From Deltaproteobacteria bacterium (GTDB lineage Bacteria > Myxococcota_A > Polyangia > Haliangiales > Haliangiaceae), in NCBI GenBank assembly GCA_013813765.1, contig JACCRC010000158.1, forward strand, positions 1 through 53,278: DNA of 53,278 nucleotides, written 5' to 3'. Below are positions 18,903 to 27,517 of this stretch, piece by piece. The position numbers were made by a program, and so were the translations under genes. The notes below the pieces were generated by a model. The model worked only from the letters and a program-made list of their open reading frames with translations. It ran no database searches and was not told where the DNA came from. Each line of letters starts with the position of its first letter. Position 1 is the stretch's first letter.

Positions 18903-21869
18903 GTGAACATGGAGCTGCGAAGGGCGACCCTCCTGCTGGCATCCGCGTGCGTTCTGATCACCGCCGCGTGCGGTGACTCGCCTAAGGGCAAGACGTACTT
19001 CGAGCGCAGCATTCAGCCGATCCTCACGGACTCGTGCTCGCGCGGTACGTCGGGCTGTCACGCGATCGACCCCGACTCGCCGTACGAGTTCGCGGCCGGC
19101 AACCTCGATGTCTCGAGCTTCGAGATGATCCAGAAGCGGCGCGACGTGCTCGCTCCGTTCGGTGCGTATCCGGAAGCGCTGCTGCTGATCAAGGCCGTCG
19201 GCCCGGCGCAGCTCAAGATGCAGTACGGCTACCTCGCCGATGGCGTGACGCCACGGTTCTTGCCGATCGACGTCCAGCACTCCGGCGGCGTTCGCATCGA
19301 TGTCGGCTCCGACGCGTACTTCACGCTGAAGAACTGGCTCGACAACGGCGCGACCGAGAACGGCCTCAAGCCGGCGACCCCGCCGCAGAACGGAAGCGGC
19401 GACTGCTCGACCTCGGTGCCGCCGGGCTTCACGAAGGCCGGCTTCGTCAACACGCCGCAGCGGGAGCAGTTCTTCGCCGCGTACACCTCCGTCGAGACGG
19501 TGTTTCAGAACCACGGCTGCAGCGCGGGCAACTGCCACGGTGCACCGCAGTCGGACTTCTACATCACGTGCGGCAGCAACGAGGATCAGCGCGCCTTCAA
19601 CTTCAGCCAGGCGTGGTCGTTCGTGAACTCGTCGGTCGACGACTCGCAGATCCTGCGGATCCCACTGGCAGTGGGCGCGGGCGGTCACGGCCACACCGGC
19701 GGCGATCAGTTCGCGTCCGCCGATGACCCCGACTACAAGATCCTCCGCGCGTGGGCCTCGGGCGTCGGAGTGCTCGACTTCGCCGGCGGCGATCCGGTCA
19801 AGCAGTTCTTCAAGGACAACGTGCAGCCGATCCTGCTGCAGCGCGGTTGCGCGTTCCAGGGCTGCCACAGCCCGCAGGCCGGGAACGACTTCAAGCTTCG
19901 CTCGGGCACGCAGGGCTTCTTCTCCGCGGTCGCACTGCAGAAGAACTACGAGCTCCTGAAGAACGAGTTCATGGCGATGGAGTTCCCCGACGTTCGTCGC
20001 AGCCGCGCGGGCTCGAAGCCGATCCTCGAGGACGATCCGCGCATCGCGAGTCAGATGTCTGGCATCGCCCACCGCGGCGGCGCGGTCCTCGAGAACCAGG
20101 ATGGCCCGACCGGCACGGGTGCGAACCCGAACATGTGCGGCGTGTGGAACGCGATGACGTCGAGCCCGTTCTGCACTCTGCAAGAGTGGGTGACGCGCGA
20201 GCGCGCCGCGATGCCGGGTGAGGTCACAGACATGGACCCGGGCCAGCAGCTCGGCATCGTGTACGTGAAGCGCCAGTCCGCGCCCACGACGAGCCGCCTC
20301 GAGTTCGACACGTTCCAGGGCAACTCCGATCTGATGAAGGCGTCCACCACGCTCGGCGCGAACTCCGCGTTCGGCACGTTCGGCGCGGAGACCTCGCTGC
20401 TCGACAACTGCGGCGGCGCGCTCGCAGCGGGCACCGCCGACGTGCAAGCGCCCGACGTCGCGCCCGACGGCAACCGCATCGTGTTCGCGGCGCGCGAGTC
20501 CGCTGCCGACTCGCTCGGCGTGTGGGTCGTGGATGCGAACGGCAACAACTGCTCGCGCCTCACGCCCGCGGGCGGCGGCATCCACAACTTCGATCCCGCG
20601 TTCTCTCCCGATGGCCAGTACGTCGTGTTCGCATCGACGCGCGGCAAGTCCGGACCCACGAAGTCGCGCCGCCGGTTCCTGCCGCAGTCGGACATCTGGC
20701 GCGTGAAGATCAACGGCTTCGCGATCGACGGCTCGAGCTACGAGCAGATGACCGTGCTGTCGAACTCGGAGATCGGCCCGGCGTTCATGCGCGAGGGCCG
20801 GATGACCATGACCACCGAGAAGACCAGCGATGGCTTCTACCAGCTGGCCGGACGCCGGATGAACTGGGACCTCACCGACTACCACCCGCTGCTCGCGCAG
20901 CGGAAGATCTCGCCGTACGTCGACGGCGACATCACCGCCACCAAGCCCTCGATCGGCTACTCGTCGGCGACCGACCTCCGCGAGGGCAGCGACGGCAACT
21001 TCCTGATGATCCTCTCCGACGTCAACCCGATGACGGGTGTGCCGATGACGCCGGGGGCGCAGGGCGCGCTCGCGACGTTCAACCGCAGCGTCGGTCCGTT
21101 CGAAGCAGGCCGCAACGATGCTGGCTTCCTCCCCTCGGTGCGCATGCTCGACGCCGCGCAGATCTATCGCGGACCGGTGACCGCGCCCGATGGCACGATC
21201 CTCGTGACCCGCAACTTCGACCTCGTCACGTTCAACCCGCGCACCGGCGCGACGGCGAATCTGTTCGCGGCGGGCGGCGTGCGTGTCGACGCGCAGCTGA
21301 TCATGAAGTACCCGACGCGCCACCTGTACAAGAACCGCCGCCAGCTCGTGTTCGGTGGCGAGGCGGTCAACGACGATCGGACCCAGGCGCTCGTGCACAT
21401 ACCCGATGCGCCGATGACGTTCACGCTGTTCACGGGGAACCTCCGCCGCGGTCATCCCGTGCAAGCGTTCCGCGGTGCGCGGTTCCTGAACGTGAAGACG
21501 GAGGAGATGTGCCCCGCCGCGGGGTGCTCCGCGAACACCGCCGGCATCTTCCAGCAGCGCATGGACCTCGGCTCCTATCCGCTCGAGTCCGACGGCTCGA
21601 TCCGCGTCGTCCTCCCCGCACAGAAGGGCCTGATCTTCGAGCTCCAGGACAAGGACAAGAAGCCGATCATCACGATGACCGAGGAGCATCAGCTCGGGCC
21701 CGGCGAGAAGGTCTCGATGGGTGTCAGCGAGAAGCTGTTCGACGTCGTGTGTGGCGGCTGCCACGGCTCGGTGTCGGGGTCGGAGCTGGACATTGGCGTG
21801 TCGGCCGATGCGCTGACCGGGGCGTCCCAGTCCGCGGCCGCCGACAAGCCCCCTCTGCGCGCTCCGTAG
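18903..21869 (+). CDS. Large lipoprotein with three cytochrome-like modules, a propeller and a C-terminal CXXCH
   Basis: A 988-residue protein. GTG 18903 is preferred over ATG 18909 because GGGAG lies 7 bases before it. Lipobox TAAC places the lipidated Cys at 23. Three tandem modules begin with the cytochrome-c-like phrase 'QPIL...C': C45-x6-C52-H, C206-x4-C211-H and C316-x4-C321-H. The CX4CH form also occurs in planctomycete-type cytochrome-like proteins and some tetraheme cytochromes. Residues about 510-880 contain PD40-type propeller strands (PDVAPDGNRIVFAARES, DPAFSPDGQYVVFASTR). A classical CGGCH sits at 950-954. Heme attachment at the CX4CH and CX6CH sites is plausible but unproven. 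It may work with the upstream HzsA-related lipoprotein, although a terminator separates their transcripts. Confidence 0.8.
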   Translation: MNMELRRATLLLASACVLITAACGDSPKGKTYFERSIQPILTDSCSRGTSGCHAIDPDSPYEFAAGNLDVSSFEMIQKRRDVLAPFGAYPEALLLIKAVGPAQLKMQYGYLADGVTPRFLPIDVQHSGGVRIDVGSDAYFTLKNWLDNGATENGLKPATPPQNGSGDCSTSVPPGFTKAGFVNTPQREQFFAAYTSVETVFQNHGCSAGNCHGAPQSDFYITCGSNEDQRAFNFSQAWSFVNSSVDDSQILRIPLAVGAGGHGHTGGDQFASADDPDYKILRAWASGVGVLDFAGGDPVKQFFKDNVQPILLQRGCAFQGCHSPQAGNDFKLRSGTQGFFSAVALQKNYELLKNEFMAMEFPDVRRSRAGSKPILEDDPRIASQMSGIAHRGGAVLENQDGPTGTGANPNMCGVWNAMTSSPFCTLQEWVTRERAAMPGEVTDMDPGQQLGIVYVKRQSAPTTSRLEFDTFQGNSDLMKASTTLGANSAFGTFGAETSLLDNCGGALAAGTADVQAPDVAPDGNRIVFAARESAADSLGVWVVDANGNNCSRLTPAGGGIHNFDPAFSPDGQYVVFASTRGKSGPTKSRRRFLPQSDIWRVKINGFAIDGSSYEQMTVLSNSEIGPAFMREGRMTMTTEKTSDGFYQLAGRRMNWDLTDYHPLLAQRKISPYVDGDITATKPSIGYSSATDLREGSDGNFLMILSDVNPMTGVPMTPGAQGALATFNRSVGPFEAGRNDAGFLPSVRMLDAAQIYRGPVTAPDGTILVTRNFDLVTFNPRTGATANLFAAGGVRVDAQLIMKYPTRHLYKNRRQLVFGGEAVNDDRTQALVHIPDAPMTFTLFTGNLRRGHPVQAFRGARFLNVKTEEMCPAAGCSANTAGIFQQRMDLGSYPLESDGSIRVVLPAQKGLIFELQDKDKKPIITMTEEHQLGPGEKVSMGVSEKLFDVVCGGCHGSVSGSELDIGVSADALTGASQSAAADKPPLRAP

Positions 21870-21877
21870 GTCGGTTT

Positions 21878-21896
21878 CCGGGGCAGGATGCCCCGG
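21878..21896 (+). terminator. GC-rich hairpin after the large cytochrome-like lipoprotein
   Basis: CCGGGGCA pairs with TGCCCCGG around a 3-base loop, 8 bases after the stop at 21869. It has no T tract, so it may be only an mRNA 3' stabiliser or a weak terminator. Confidence 0.35.
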
Positions 21897-21976
21897 TGAA
21901 TACCGGGCGGGTGGCAACGTCTGTCTTGTGAGCTCACACTCGCATGGGTACGATGCGCCCGGTCCGAGGAGGACAT

Positions 21977-22864
21977 ATGCCGCGTTTCTCGAAGTTGCTC
22001 CTGATTTCCCTGCTCGCGGTCAGCCCGATCGCGCTCGCCGGCGGCAAGGCCCCGGCGAAGAAGGCCCCGGCGGCAAAGGCGGCGAAAGCGCCGAAGGCGC
22101 CGGTGAAGAAGGCGGTTCCCCCGCCGTCGGCCGAGCACAAGAAGAAGCTCGCCGAGCTCCTCGGTGGCTACAAGTTCGGCATGACCAAGGACGAGGTCAT
22201 CGCGGACTTCGGCAAGAAGCTCGACGAGAAGTACGCGGACAAGCTCAAGGGCACGACCGATGTCGCCGCCCAGGATCGGATCCGCGCCGACAAGAAGCGC
22301 GAGATCGGCGCGTTCAAGAACACGTTCGTCTCGTTCGAGGCGAACAAGCCGTCGCCGTGGGACGTGTCGATCGTCGAGGAGGAGCTCGCGCACGACACCG
22401 GCGAGTCGATGCTCGAGAAGTGGGAGAACGAGGGCGGCAAGAACCAGCGGCGGTTCTTCTTCTTCTACCAGGGCAAGCTCTGGAAGATGTTCGTCTCGCT
22501 CGACGTGTCGATCCTCCCCGAGGACAAGAAGAACTTCGACACGTTCCAGGGGGTCATGCAGGCCCAGTACGGCCCCGGTAACGTCGAGCCCGGCCGCATC
22601 ACGTGGCGCGCGGGCGAGTTCGAGGTCCGTGCCGTCGATAAGCTGAAGAGCTACGACGCGCTCGGCCTCGCGATCGAGGACGCGGCGGTCAAGAAGGACG
22701 TGCTCGCGCTGCGCGAGGTCAAGGCCCCCAAGAAGGCCGAGACCAGCGCCGTCATCAAGGCCGTCCTCGACACCGACAAGACGGACAAGCCCGACGTGAA
22801 GGCGAACAGCAACGCCGTCGACGAAGTGATCAAGGCGCAGGGCGGCACGCCGAAGAAGAGGTAG
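21977..22864 (+). CDS. Exported Lys/Ala-rich protein of unknown function
   Basis: A 295-residue product. A strong GAGGAGG site at 21966-21972 fixes the start at ATG 21977 rather than the in-frame ATG 33 bases upstream. A signal peptide (FSKLLLISLLAVSPIALAGG) is followed by a low-complexity Lys/Ala/Pro stretch at about residues 24-50, then a folded domain (YKFGMTKDEVIADFGKKLDEKY near 65-90) and an aromatic strand (RRFFFFYQGKLWKMFVSLDVS near 158-178). The tail is charged. It may be a periplasmic protein with a basic tether that binds peptidoglycan or nucleic acid, but no known family is recognised. Confidence 0.65.
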   Translation: MPRFSKLLLISLLAVSPIALAGGKAPAKKAPAAKAAKAPKAPVKKAVPPPSAEHKKKLAELLGGYKFGMTKDEVIADFGKKLDEKYADKLKGTTDVAAQDRIRADKKREIGAFKNTFVSFEANKPSPWDVSIVEEELAHDTGESMLEKWENEGGKNQRRFFFFYQGKLWKMFVSLDVSILPEDKKNFDTFQGVMQAQYGPGNVEPGRITWRAGEFEVRAVDKLKSYDALGLAIEDAAVKKDVLALREVKAPKKAETSAVIKAVLDTDKTDKPDVKANSNAVDEVIKAQGGTPKKR

Positions 22865-22868
22865 CTCG

Positions 22869-24395
22869 CTAGTGCGTTGGGCCCGGCGTTGGCTTCTCGG
22901 CCTTCGTCGCCGCCCGCTTCTTCTGCTTCGCTACCGCCTTTTCGACCGCCGCCGGCTTCAGGTCCGGCGTCGCGTCTGTCGTCTTGGCCGGCAGCGGCGT
23001 CGGCTCGTCCGGCGGTGGCGGGACCTTGACCTTGGTCTTGTCGTCGTCGGGCTCGTCGTGAAGCTTCTCGTCGGGCTTCACCTTCGTCTCGGGCGCGATC
23101 GGCGTCTCCGTGGTCTCCGGCTTGCCGTCGACCTCGACCTTTGGCTCCTGGTTTGGCCGGTCCTTCGTGAGCGCGAGCGTCTCGATCTCGCGGCCGTTGA
23201 TGTCGACGACCTTCATCTTGAGCTCGGCTGCGGTGGCCTCGAAGGCCAGGAAGTGGTGCTTCGTCGCCTGCTTCAGCGCACGGTCCTCACCGAAGAACTT
23301 CGTGAGCTGACCACCGCCGCCGCCGCTCACGACGAAGTTCACACCCGCGACCCGGAACCGCTCGTACTGGTGCTCGTGCCCGGTGAGCACGAGGTCGACC
23401 TTGTTGTCGGTGAGGATCTTCGAGAACGCCTGGCGGATCCACAGCTGCGGTCCGCGCAGCGAGTTCGTGTACATCGGGTGGTGGCCGAACACGATCACCC
23501 ACGGCTGCTTGTTCTGCTTCAGATCCTTGTCGAGCCACACGAGCTGTTCGGTGTCGCGCTGCGTGGTGTCGATCGCGACGAAGTGAACGTCGCCCCAGTC
23601 GAACGAGTAGTAGCGCTCCGGCTCCGGGAGCACGAACGCTTCGAAGTAGGGCTGGCCCTCGCGCGTGCGACGCTCGTGATTTCCGATCGCGGGATAGATC
23701 GGCGCGTAGCGGAGGACCTCCTTGTAGATCGAGAAGAACTTGCCCTGGAGCTGCGCCGCGGTACCCGACTCGTAGGCCAGGTCGCCGAGTACCAGCACGA
23801 AGTCGAATGGTGACTCCGTCATCCGCTTGAGGATCGCCTGCTGGGCGGGACCGCCGGTGCCGGTATCGCCGACGGCGATGAACTTGAGCGGCTCTTCGAG
23901 CCCAGGGGGGGTCGCCGTGCTCAGTGGCGCGGGATCGGTGAGCGCGACGCCATCGATCATCACCTGATAGCAGTACAGATGGTTTGGCTCGAGGCCCGCG
24001 AGCTTCGCGGCCACCACATAGATGTTCTCGGCGGAGTCCTCGCCGGCGACACCCTGTGCCGCCTTGCGGCGCGACTCGCGACTGGGGTCACCAACGTATT
24101 CGCCGGCGACGCGCCGGATCGGCTCGCCGCCGGGCTCGCTCAGCACGACCTCGCCGCGCGCATCGGTGGTCCCCCACGCGACGGTCGAGCTCGTCAACGT
24201 TGTCATCTGGATGTACGGCTCGCGCGTGATTCGCTGCTTGCCATCCTCGGTGACGCCGCCTGTGCCGCAGAGCTTCCCCGCCTTGCGTTCGATCGGCGTC
24301 ACGTGGACGTCGCCCTCCCACTCCGGGAGGTGATAACAACCGGAGCACGCGCTGTTTCCGAGAGCGGTGACCAGGGCGAGAATCAAGGCACGCAC
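22869..24395 (-). CDS. Purple-acid-phosphatase-like lipoprotein (copy 2 of a tandem pair)
   Basis: A 508-residue protein from GTG 24395, with a lipoprotein-type signal and Cys at 17 and 20. An N-terminal fibronectin-like beta domain (residues about 50-165) precedes the metallophosphatase domain. The full purple acid phosphatase ligand set is visible: D177 (GDTGTGG), D205 and Y208 (GDLAYES), N239-H240 (GNHERR), H305 (FGHHP), H340 and H342 (TGHEHQYER). Residues about 415-508 are a charged Pro/Lys/Glu-rich tail, unusual for the family, which could bind a surface polymer. It is a probable extracytoplasmic phosphomonoesterase or phosphodiesterase. It lies 93 bases downstream of a close paralogue in the same direction. 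Confidence 0.9.
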   Translation of the reverse strand: MRALILALVTALGNSACSGCYHLPEWEGDVHVTPIERKAGKLCGTGGVTEDGKQRITREPYIQMTTLTSSTVAWGTTDARGEVVLSEPGGEPIRRVAGEYVGDPSRESRRKAAQGVAGEDSAENIYVVAAKLAGLEPNHLYCYQVMIDGVALTDPAPLSTATPPGLEEPLKFIAVGDTGTGGPAQQAILKRMTESPFDFVLVLGDLAYESGTAAQLQGKFFSIYKEVLRYAPIYPAIGNHERRTREGQPYFEAFVLPEPERYYSFDWGDVHFVAIDTTQRDTEQLVWLDKDLKQNKQPWVIVFGHHPMYTNSLRGPQLWIRQAFSKILTDNKVDLVLTGHEHQYERFRVAGVNFVVSGGGGGQLTKFFGEDRALKQATKHHFLAFEATAAELKMKVVDINGREIETLALTKDRPNQEPKVEVDGKPETTETPIAPETKVKPDEKLHDEPDDDKTKVKVPPPPDEPTPLPAKTTDATPDLKPAAVEKAVAKQKKRAATKAEKPTPGPTH

Positions 24396-24488
24396 GGACT
24401 GTTACGGTTGCAGCTCACGTGCCCGCGGCCAGGGCTCTAGGCCAGCGGCTGAACTCGCCACACAGCGAGCGCTGGCGCTCGAAGCGCC

Positions 24489-25994
24489 TCAGCGCTCGTC
24501 GACCGGTGCTGGCTGCGGCGTGGCCTTCTGTTTCTCCAGCGCCTTCTCGACTGCCGCCGGCTTCAGATCCGGCGTCACGTTGGTCTTCTCCGTGGGAAGT
24601 GGCGCCGGCGTGCCCGGTTGCGGCGGGACGTTGATCCGATCCTTGTCGTCATCGGGCTCGTCGTGGAGCTTCTCGTCGGGCTTCGTCTTTGTCTCCGGCG
24701 CGATCGGCGACTCGCGCGTGTCGGCCTTGCCGTCGACCTTCACCTTCACGCCCTCCTTCGCGAGCTTGAGTGTCTCGATCTCGCGACCGTTGATGTCGAC
24801 GACCTTCATCTTCAGCTCGGCGGCCGTGACCTCGAAGGCCAGGTAGTGGTGCTTCGTCGCCTGCTTGAGCGCACGGTTCTCCCCGAAGAACTTCGTGAGC
24901 TGACCACCGCCGCCGCCGCTGACCACGTAGTTGACGCCCGCGACCCGGAACCGCTCGTACTGGTGCTCGTGCCCGGTGAGCACGAGGTCGACCTTGTTGT
25001 CGGTGAGGATCTTGGAGAACGCCTGGCGGATCCACAGCTGCGGACCGCGCAGCGAGTTCGTGTACATCGGGTGATGACCGAACACGATCACCCACGGCTG
25101 CTTGTTCTTCTTCAGATCTTTGTCGAGCCACCGCAGTTGTTCGGAGTCGCGCTGCGTGGTGTCGATCGCGACGAAGTGAACGTCGCCCCAGTCGAACGAG
25201 TAATAGCGCTCCGGCTCCGGTAGCACGAACGCCTCGAAGTACGGCCGGCCCTGGCTCGTGCGGCGCTCGTGATTGCCAATCGCCGGGAAGATCGGCGCGT
25301 AGCGCATGATCTGCTGGTAGATCGCGAAGAACTTGCCCTGGAGCTGCGCCGCCGTGCCCGACTCGTACGCGATGTCGCCGAGCACGACCACGAAGTCGAA
25401 CGGCGACTCCGTCATCCGCTTCAGGATCGCCTGCTGCGCGGGGCCACCCGTCCCCGTATCGCCGACCGCGATGAATCGCACCGGCTCCCCGCTCCCTGGC
25501 GGCGCCGCCGTGGTCAGAGGTGCGGGCTCGGTGAGTGCGACGCCGTCGACCATCACCTGGTAGCAGTAGAGATGGTTCGGTTCGAGGCCGTCGACCTTCG
25601 CAGCGATGACATAGATGTTCTCTGCGGCGAGCTCTTTGCCCGGTGCTCCCTGCGCAGCTTTCCGGCGCTCCTCACGGCTCGCATTTCCGACGTAGCTACC
25701 CGCGACGACCCGGACTGTCTCGGCGTTGGGCGCCGGCTCGCTCAGCACGATCTCGCCGCGGGCGTCGGTCGTGCCCCACGCGATGACCGAGCTGGTCTGG
25801 GTCGTCATCTGGAGGTACGGCTCGCGCGTGATCCGCTGCTTGCCGTCCGGGGTGACGCCGCCGGCGCCGCACTGCCCGACGGCCTTGCGCTCGAGCGGCG
25901 TGACGGTCACATCGCCCTTCCACGCCGGGAGGGCGTAACAGGCAACAAAACCACCGCCGAGAGCGCAGAGCAGCACGACCGAGAGGGAACGCAC
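24489..25994 (-). CDS. Purple-acid-phosphatase-like lipoprotein (copy 1 of a tandem pair)
   Basis: A 501-residue protein. GTG 25994 is chosen because it aligns with the start of the downstream copy (MRSLSVVLLCALGGGFVAC against MRALILALVTALGNSAC); a TTG ten codons upstream is also in frame. The lipobox Cys is at 19. All metal ligands found in the other copy are conserved (GDTGTGG, GDIAYES, GNHERR, FGHHP, TGHEHQYER). The central catalytic part is nearly identical to copy 2, even at DNA level, while the N-terminal signal and the Pro-rich tail differ more. This is a recent tandem duplication. A 7-bp inverted repeat (24466-24481) follows its stop without a T tract. Confidence 0.9.
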   Translation of the reverse strand: MRSLSVVLLCALGGGFVACYALPAWKGDVTVTPLERKAVGQCGAGGVTPDGKQRITREPYLQMTTQTSSVIAWGTTDARGEIVLSEPAPNAETVRVVAGSYVGNASREERRKAAQGAPGKELAAENIYVIAAKVDGLEPNHLYCYQVMVDGVALTEPAPLTTAAPPGSGEPVRFIAVGDTGTGGPAQQAILKRMTESPFDFVVVLGDIAYESGTAAQLQGKFFAIYQQIMRYAPIFPAIGNHERRTSQGRPYFEAFVLPEPERYYSFDWGDVHFVAIDTTQRDSEQLRWLDKDLKKNKQPWVIVFGHHPMYTNSLRGPQLWIRQAFSKILTDNKVDLVLTGHEHQYERFRVAGVNYVVSGGGGGQLTKFFGENRALKQATKHHYLAFEVTAAELKMKVVDINGREIETLKLAKEGVKVKVDGKADTRESPIAPETKTKPDEKLHDEPDDDKDRINVPPQPGTPAPLPTEKTNVTPDLKPAAVEKALEKQKATPQPAPVDER

Positions 25995-26152
25995 GGAGCG
26001 CAAGCGTAGCAACAATATGCCCAAATCCCTGCCGTCTCTACGTCAGGTACTGAGGCCCTGGGCGCACACCGTGCGCAGGCGCCCGGGGTGATGCCGGTAG
26101 CGTATGCTGCAACGCCGCTTTAGCGCGGCATGGCGGTTGAACGAGGTGCAGC

Positions 26153-27517
26153 GTGCTTCACCCGATTCGGCTCGCGGCGGCGGTGGTCCTCTTCGTGGCG
26201 CCGAGCGCGTGGGCCGATCCCGATCAACCCGCGCCTGTTGCTCCCACGTCGGACAGCACGGGCACACCCGAAGAGCCCGTCGTGGGTGACGCGCCCACTC
26301 CTCCATCGGACGCTCCGGATCCCGTCGCACTGGCTGCGGCACCACCTGCCGATCAGGCATCAGGCATGGTCGTGGCGCCGCCGCGGAGACGGCACCGGGT
26401 CCTCAACACGCTGCTCGCGATCCCGCGGTTCACCGCCGACATGTTGCTGACCGGCCCGCGCTACGCCGCAGCGCGGTTCGATAACTATCTCGAGTCGAAA
26501 AGTCCGGGAGGGTTCGGGCGCGGCGCGAAGAGGAGTGCATGGCGGTTCGGCGCGACGGTCGACTGGGAGACCGAGCTCGGCACCAGCACCGCGGTGCGCG
26601 TCGGTCGTTCGGTCGGCGAAGCCGGGTCCGTGGATCTGCATGTCGGATTCTTCGGCTCGCGCGGGCAGAGCGGCGGTCTGGTCGCGAAGCTCGGCAGCTA
26701 CACCGAGGCGAACCTCGAGCCCGTGCTCACGTTCGATGCGGGCCGCGATCAGCGCCGAGTGTTCGCCGGGTTCGGCGAGCCAGTGCCGCGGATCAGCTAC
26801 GATCAGGACAGCCTGATCGGCGCGGCCGGGCTCAGCTCGGACCTCGGTCGCATCAAGCTGGTCGGCCGCGCAGTCGGCGACTTCGTGCGCGACGGCGGCG
26901 ACGATATGGCGCTGCCGGTCGCCGGCTGGGACGAGACGCAGCGCGCGCTGACCGCGGAGCTGTCGGTCGCATACGACTCGCGACGCGTCTCGTATGCGTT
27001 CAACCACGCGGGTGCATGGTCGACGGGGACGTTCGTCCGCGCGACGGGTGCCTACACCACGGGACGCGCCTCTCGCAGCGGAGCGTTCTCGTTCGTGCGC
27101 GGCATGCTCGAGGCGAAGCGACTGTTCGACCTGTTCCACGGGGACCGCGTGCTGATCATCGGCGCGCGCGTCGAGGGGATCACTGCAGACGCGGTGGAGG
27201 TCCCGTTCGATCGGCTCCCCGCACTCGGCGGGATGGCGCGAATGCGCGCGTTCGCCCGTGACGAGATGCGCGACCGCGTCACGTCGTTCGCCGATGTCAC
27301 CTACGAGTGGCCGCTCGGCGGCGACTCGCGCGCCTACGTGTTCGTCGAGACCGGAACGGTGCAGGCGACGCTGCTGCCCTCGTCCCACAACCGGTTCCAC
27401 GTCGGCTATGGCGGCGGCGTTCGTTTCCTCAGCGGGGAGTCGACCGTGCTCCGCTTGCAACTCGCCGGCGCCGACAACGGTGTGATCGGCGGCTACTTCC
27501 AGCTGGGAGCTCTTTGA
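26153..27517 (+). CDS. Outer-membrane beta-barrel protein, Omp85/BamA-barrel-like
   Basis: A 454-residue protein starting at GTG 26153 with GAGGT 6 bases upstream. Signal peptide ends SAWA-D (after residue 21). Residues 22-80 are Pro/Ala/Thr-rich and disordered. From about residue 110 the chain is a series of amphipathic strands. The section near 350-400 (LGGMARMRAFARDEMRDRVTSFADVTYEWPL) resembles the Omp85 barrel lid-lock region, with MRAF where RGF/RGY is usual. No POTRA domains fit in the N-terminal part. It overlaps the following kinase-like lipoprotein gene by one base (TGATG), so the two are translated together and probably act together at the outer membrane. Confidence 0.65.
   Translation: MLHPIRLAAAVVLFVAPSAWADPDQPAPVAPTSDSTGTPEEPVVGDAPTPPSDAPDPVALAAAPPADQASGMVVAPPRRRHRVLNTLLAIPRFTADMLLTGPRYAAARFDNYLESKSPGGFGRGAKRSAWRFGATVDWETELGTSTAVRVGRSVGEAGSVDLHVGFFGSRGQSGGLVAKLGSYTEANLEPVLTFDAGRDQRRVFAGFGEPVPRISYDQDSLIGAAGLSSDLGRIKLVGRAVGDFVRDGGDDMALPVAGWDETQRALTAELSVAYDSRRVSYAFNHAGAWSTGTFVRATGAYTTGRASRSGAFSFVRGMLEAKRLFDLFHGDRVLIIGARVEGITADAVEVPFDRLPALGGMARMRAFARDEMRDRVTSFADVTYEWPLGGDSRAYVFVETGTVQATLLPSSHNRFHVGYGGGVRFLSGESTVLRLQLAGADNGVIGGYFQLGAL

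Noticed and set aside
18513-21917. A 1134-residue open frame on the minus strand opposite the large cytochrome-like lipoprotein
   Set aside because: It is rich in Arg/Asp/Val/His with no domain pattern, as expected for antisense of GC-rich coding DNA, while the + strand frame has a signal, a ribosome site and motifs.
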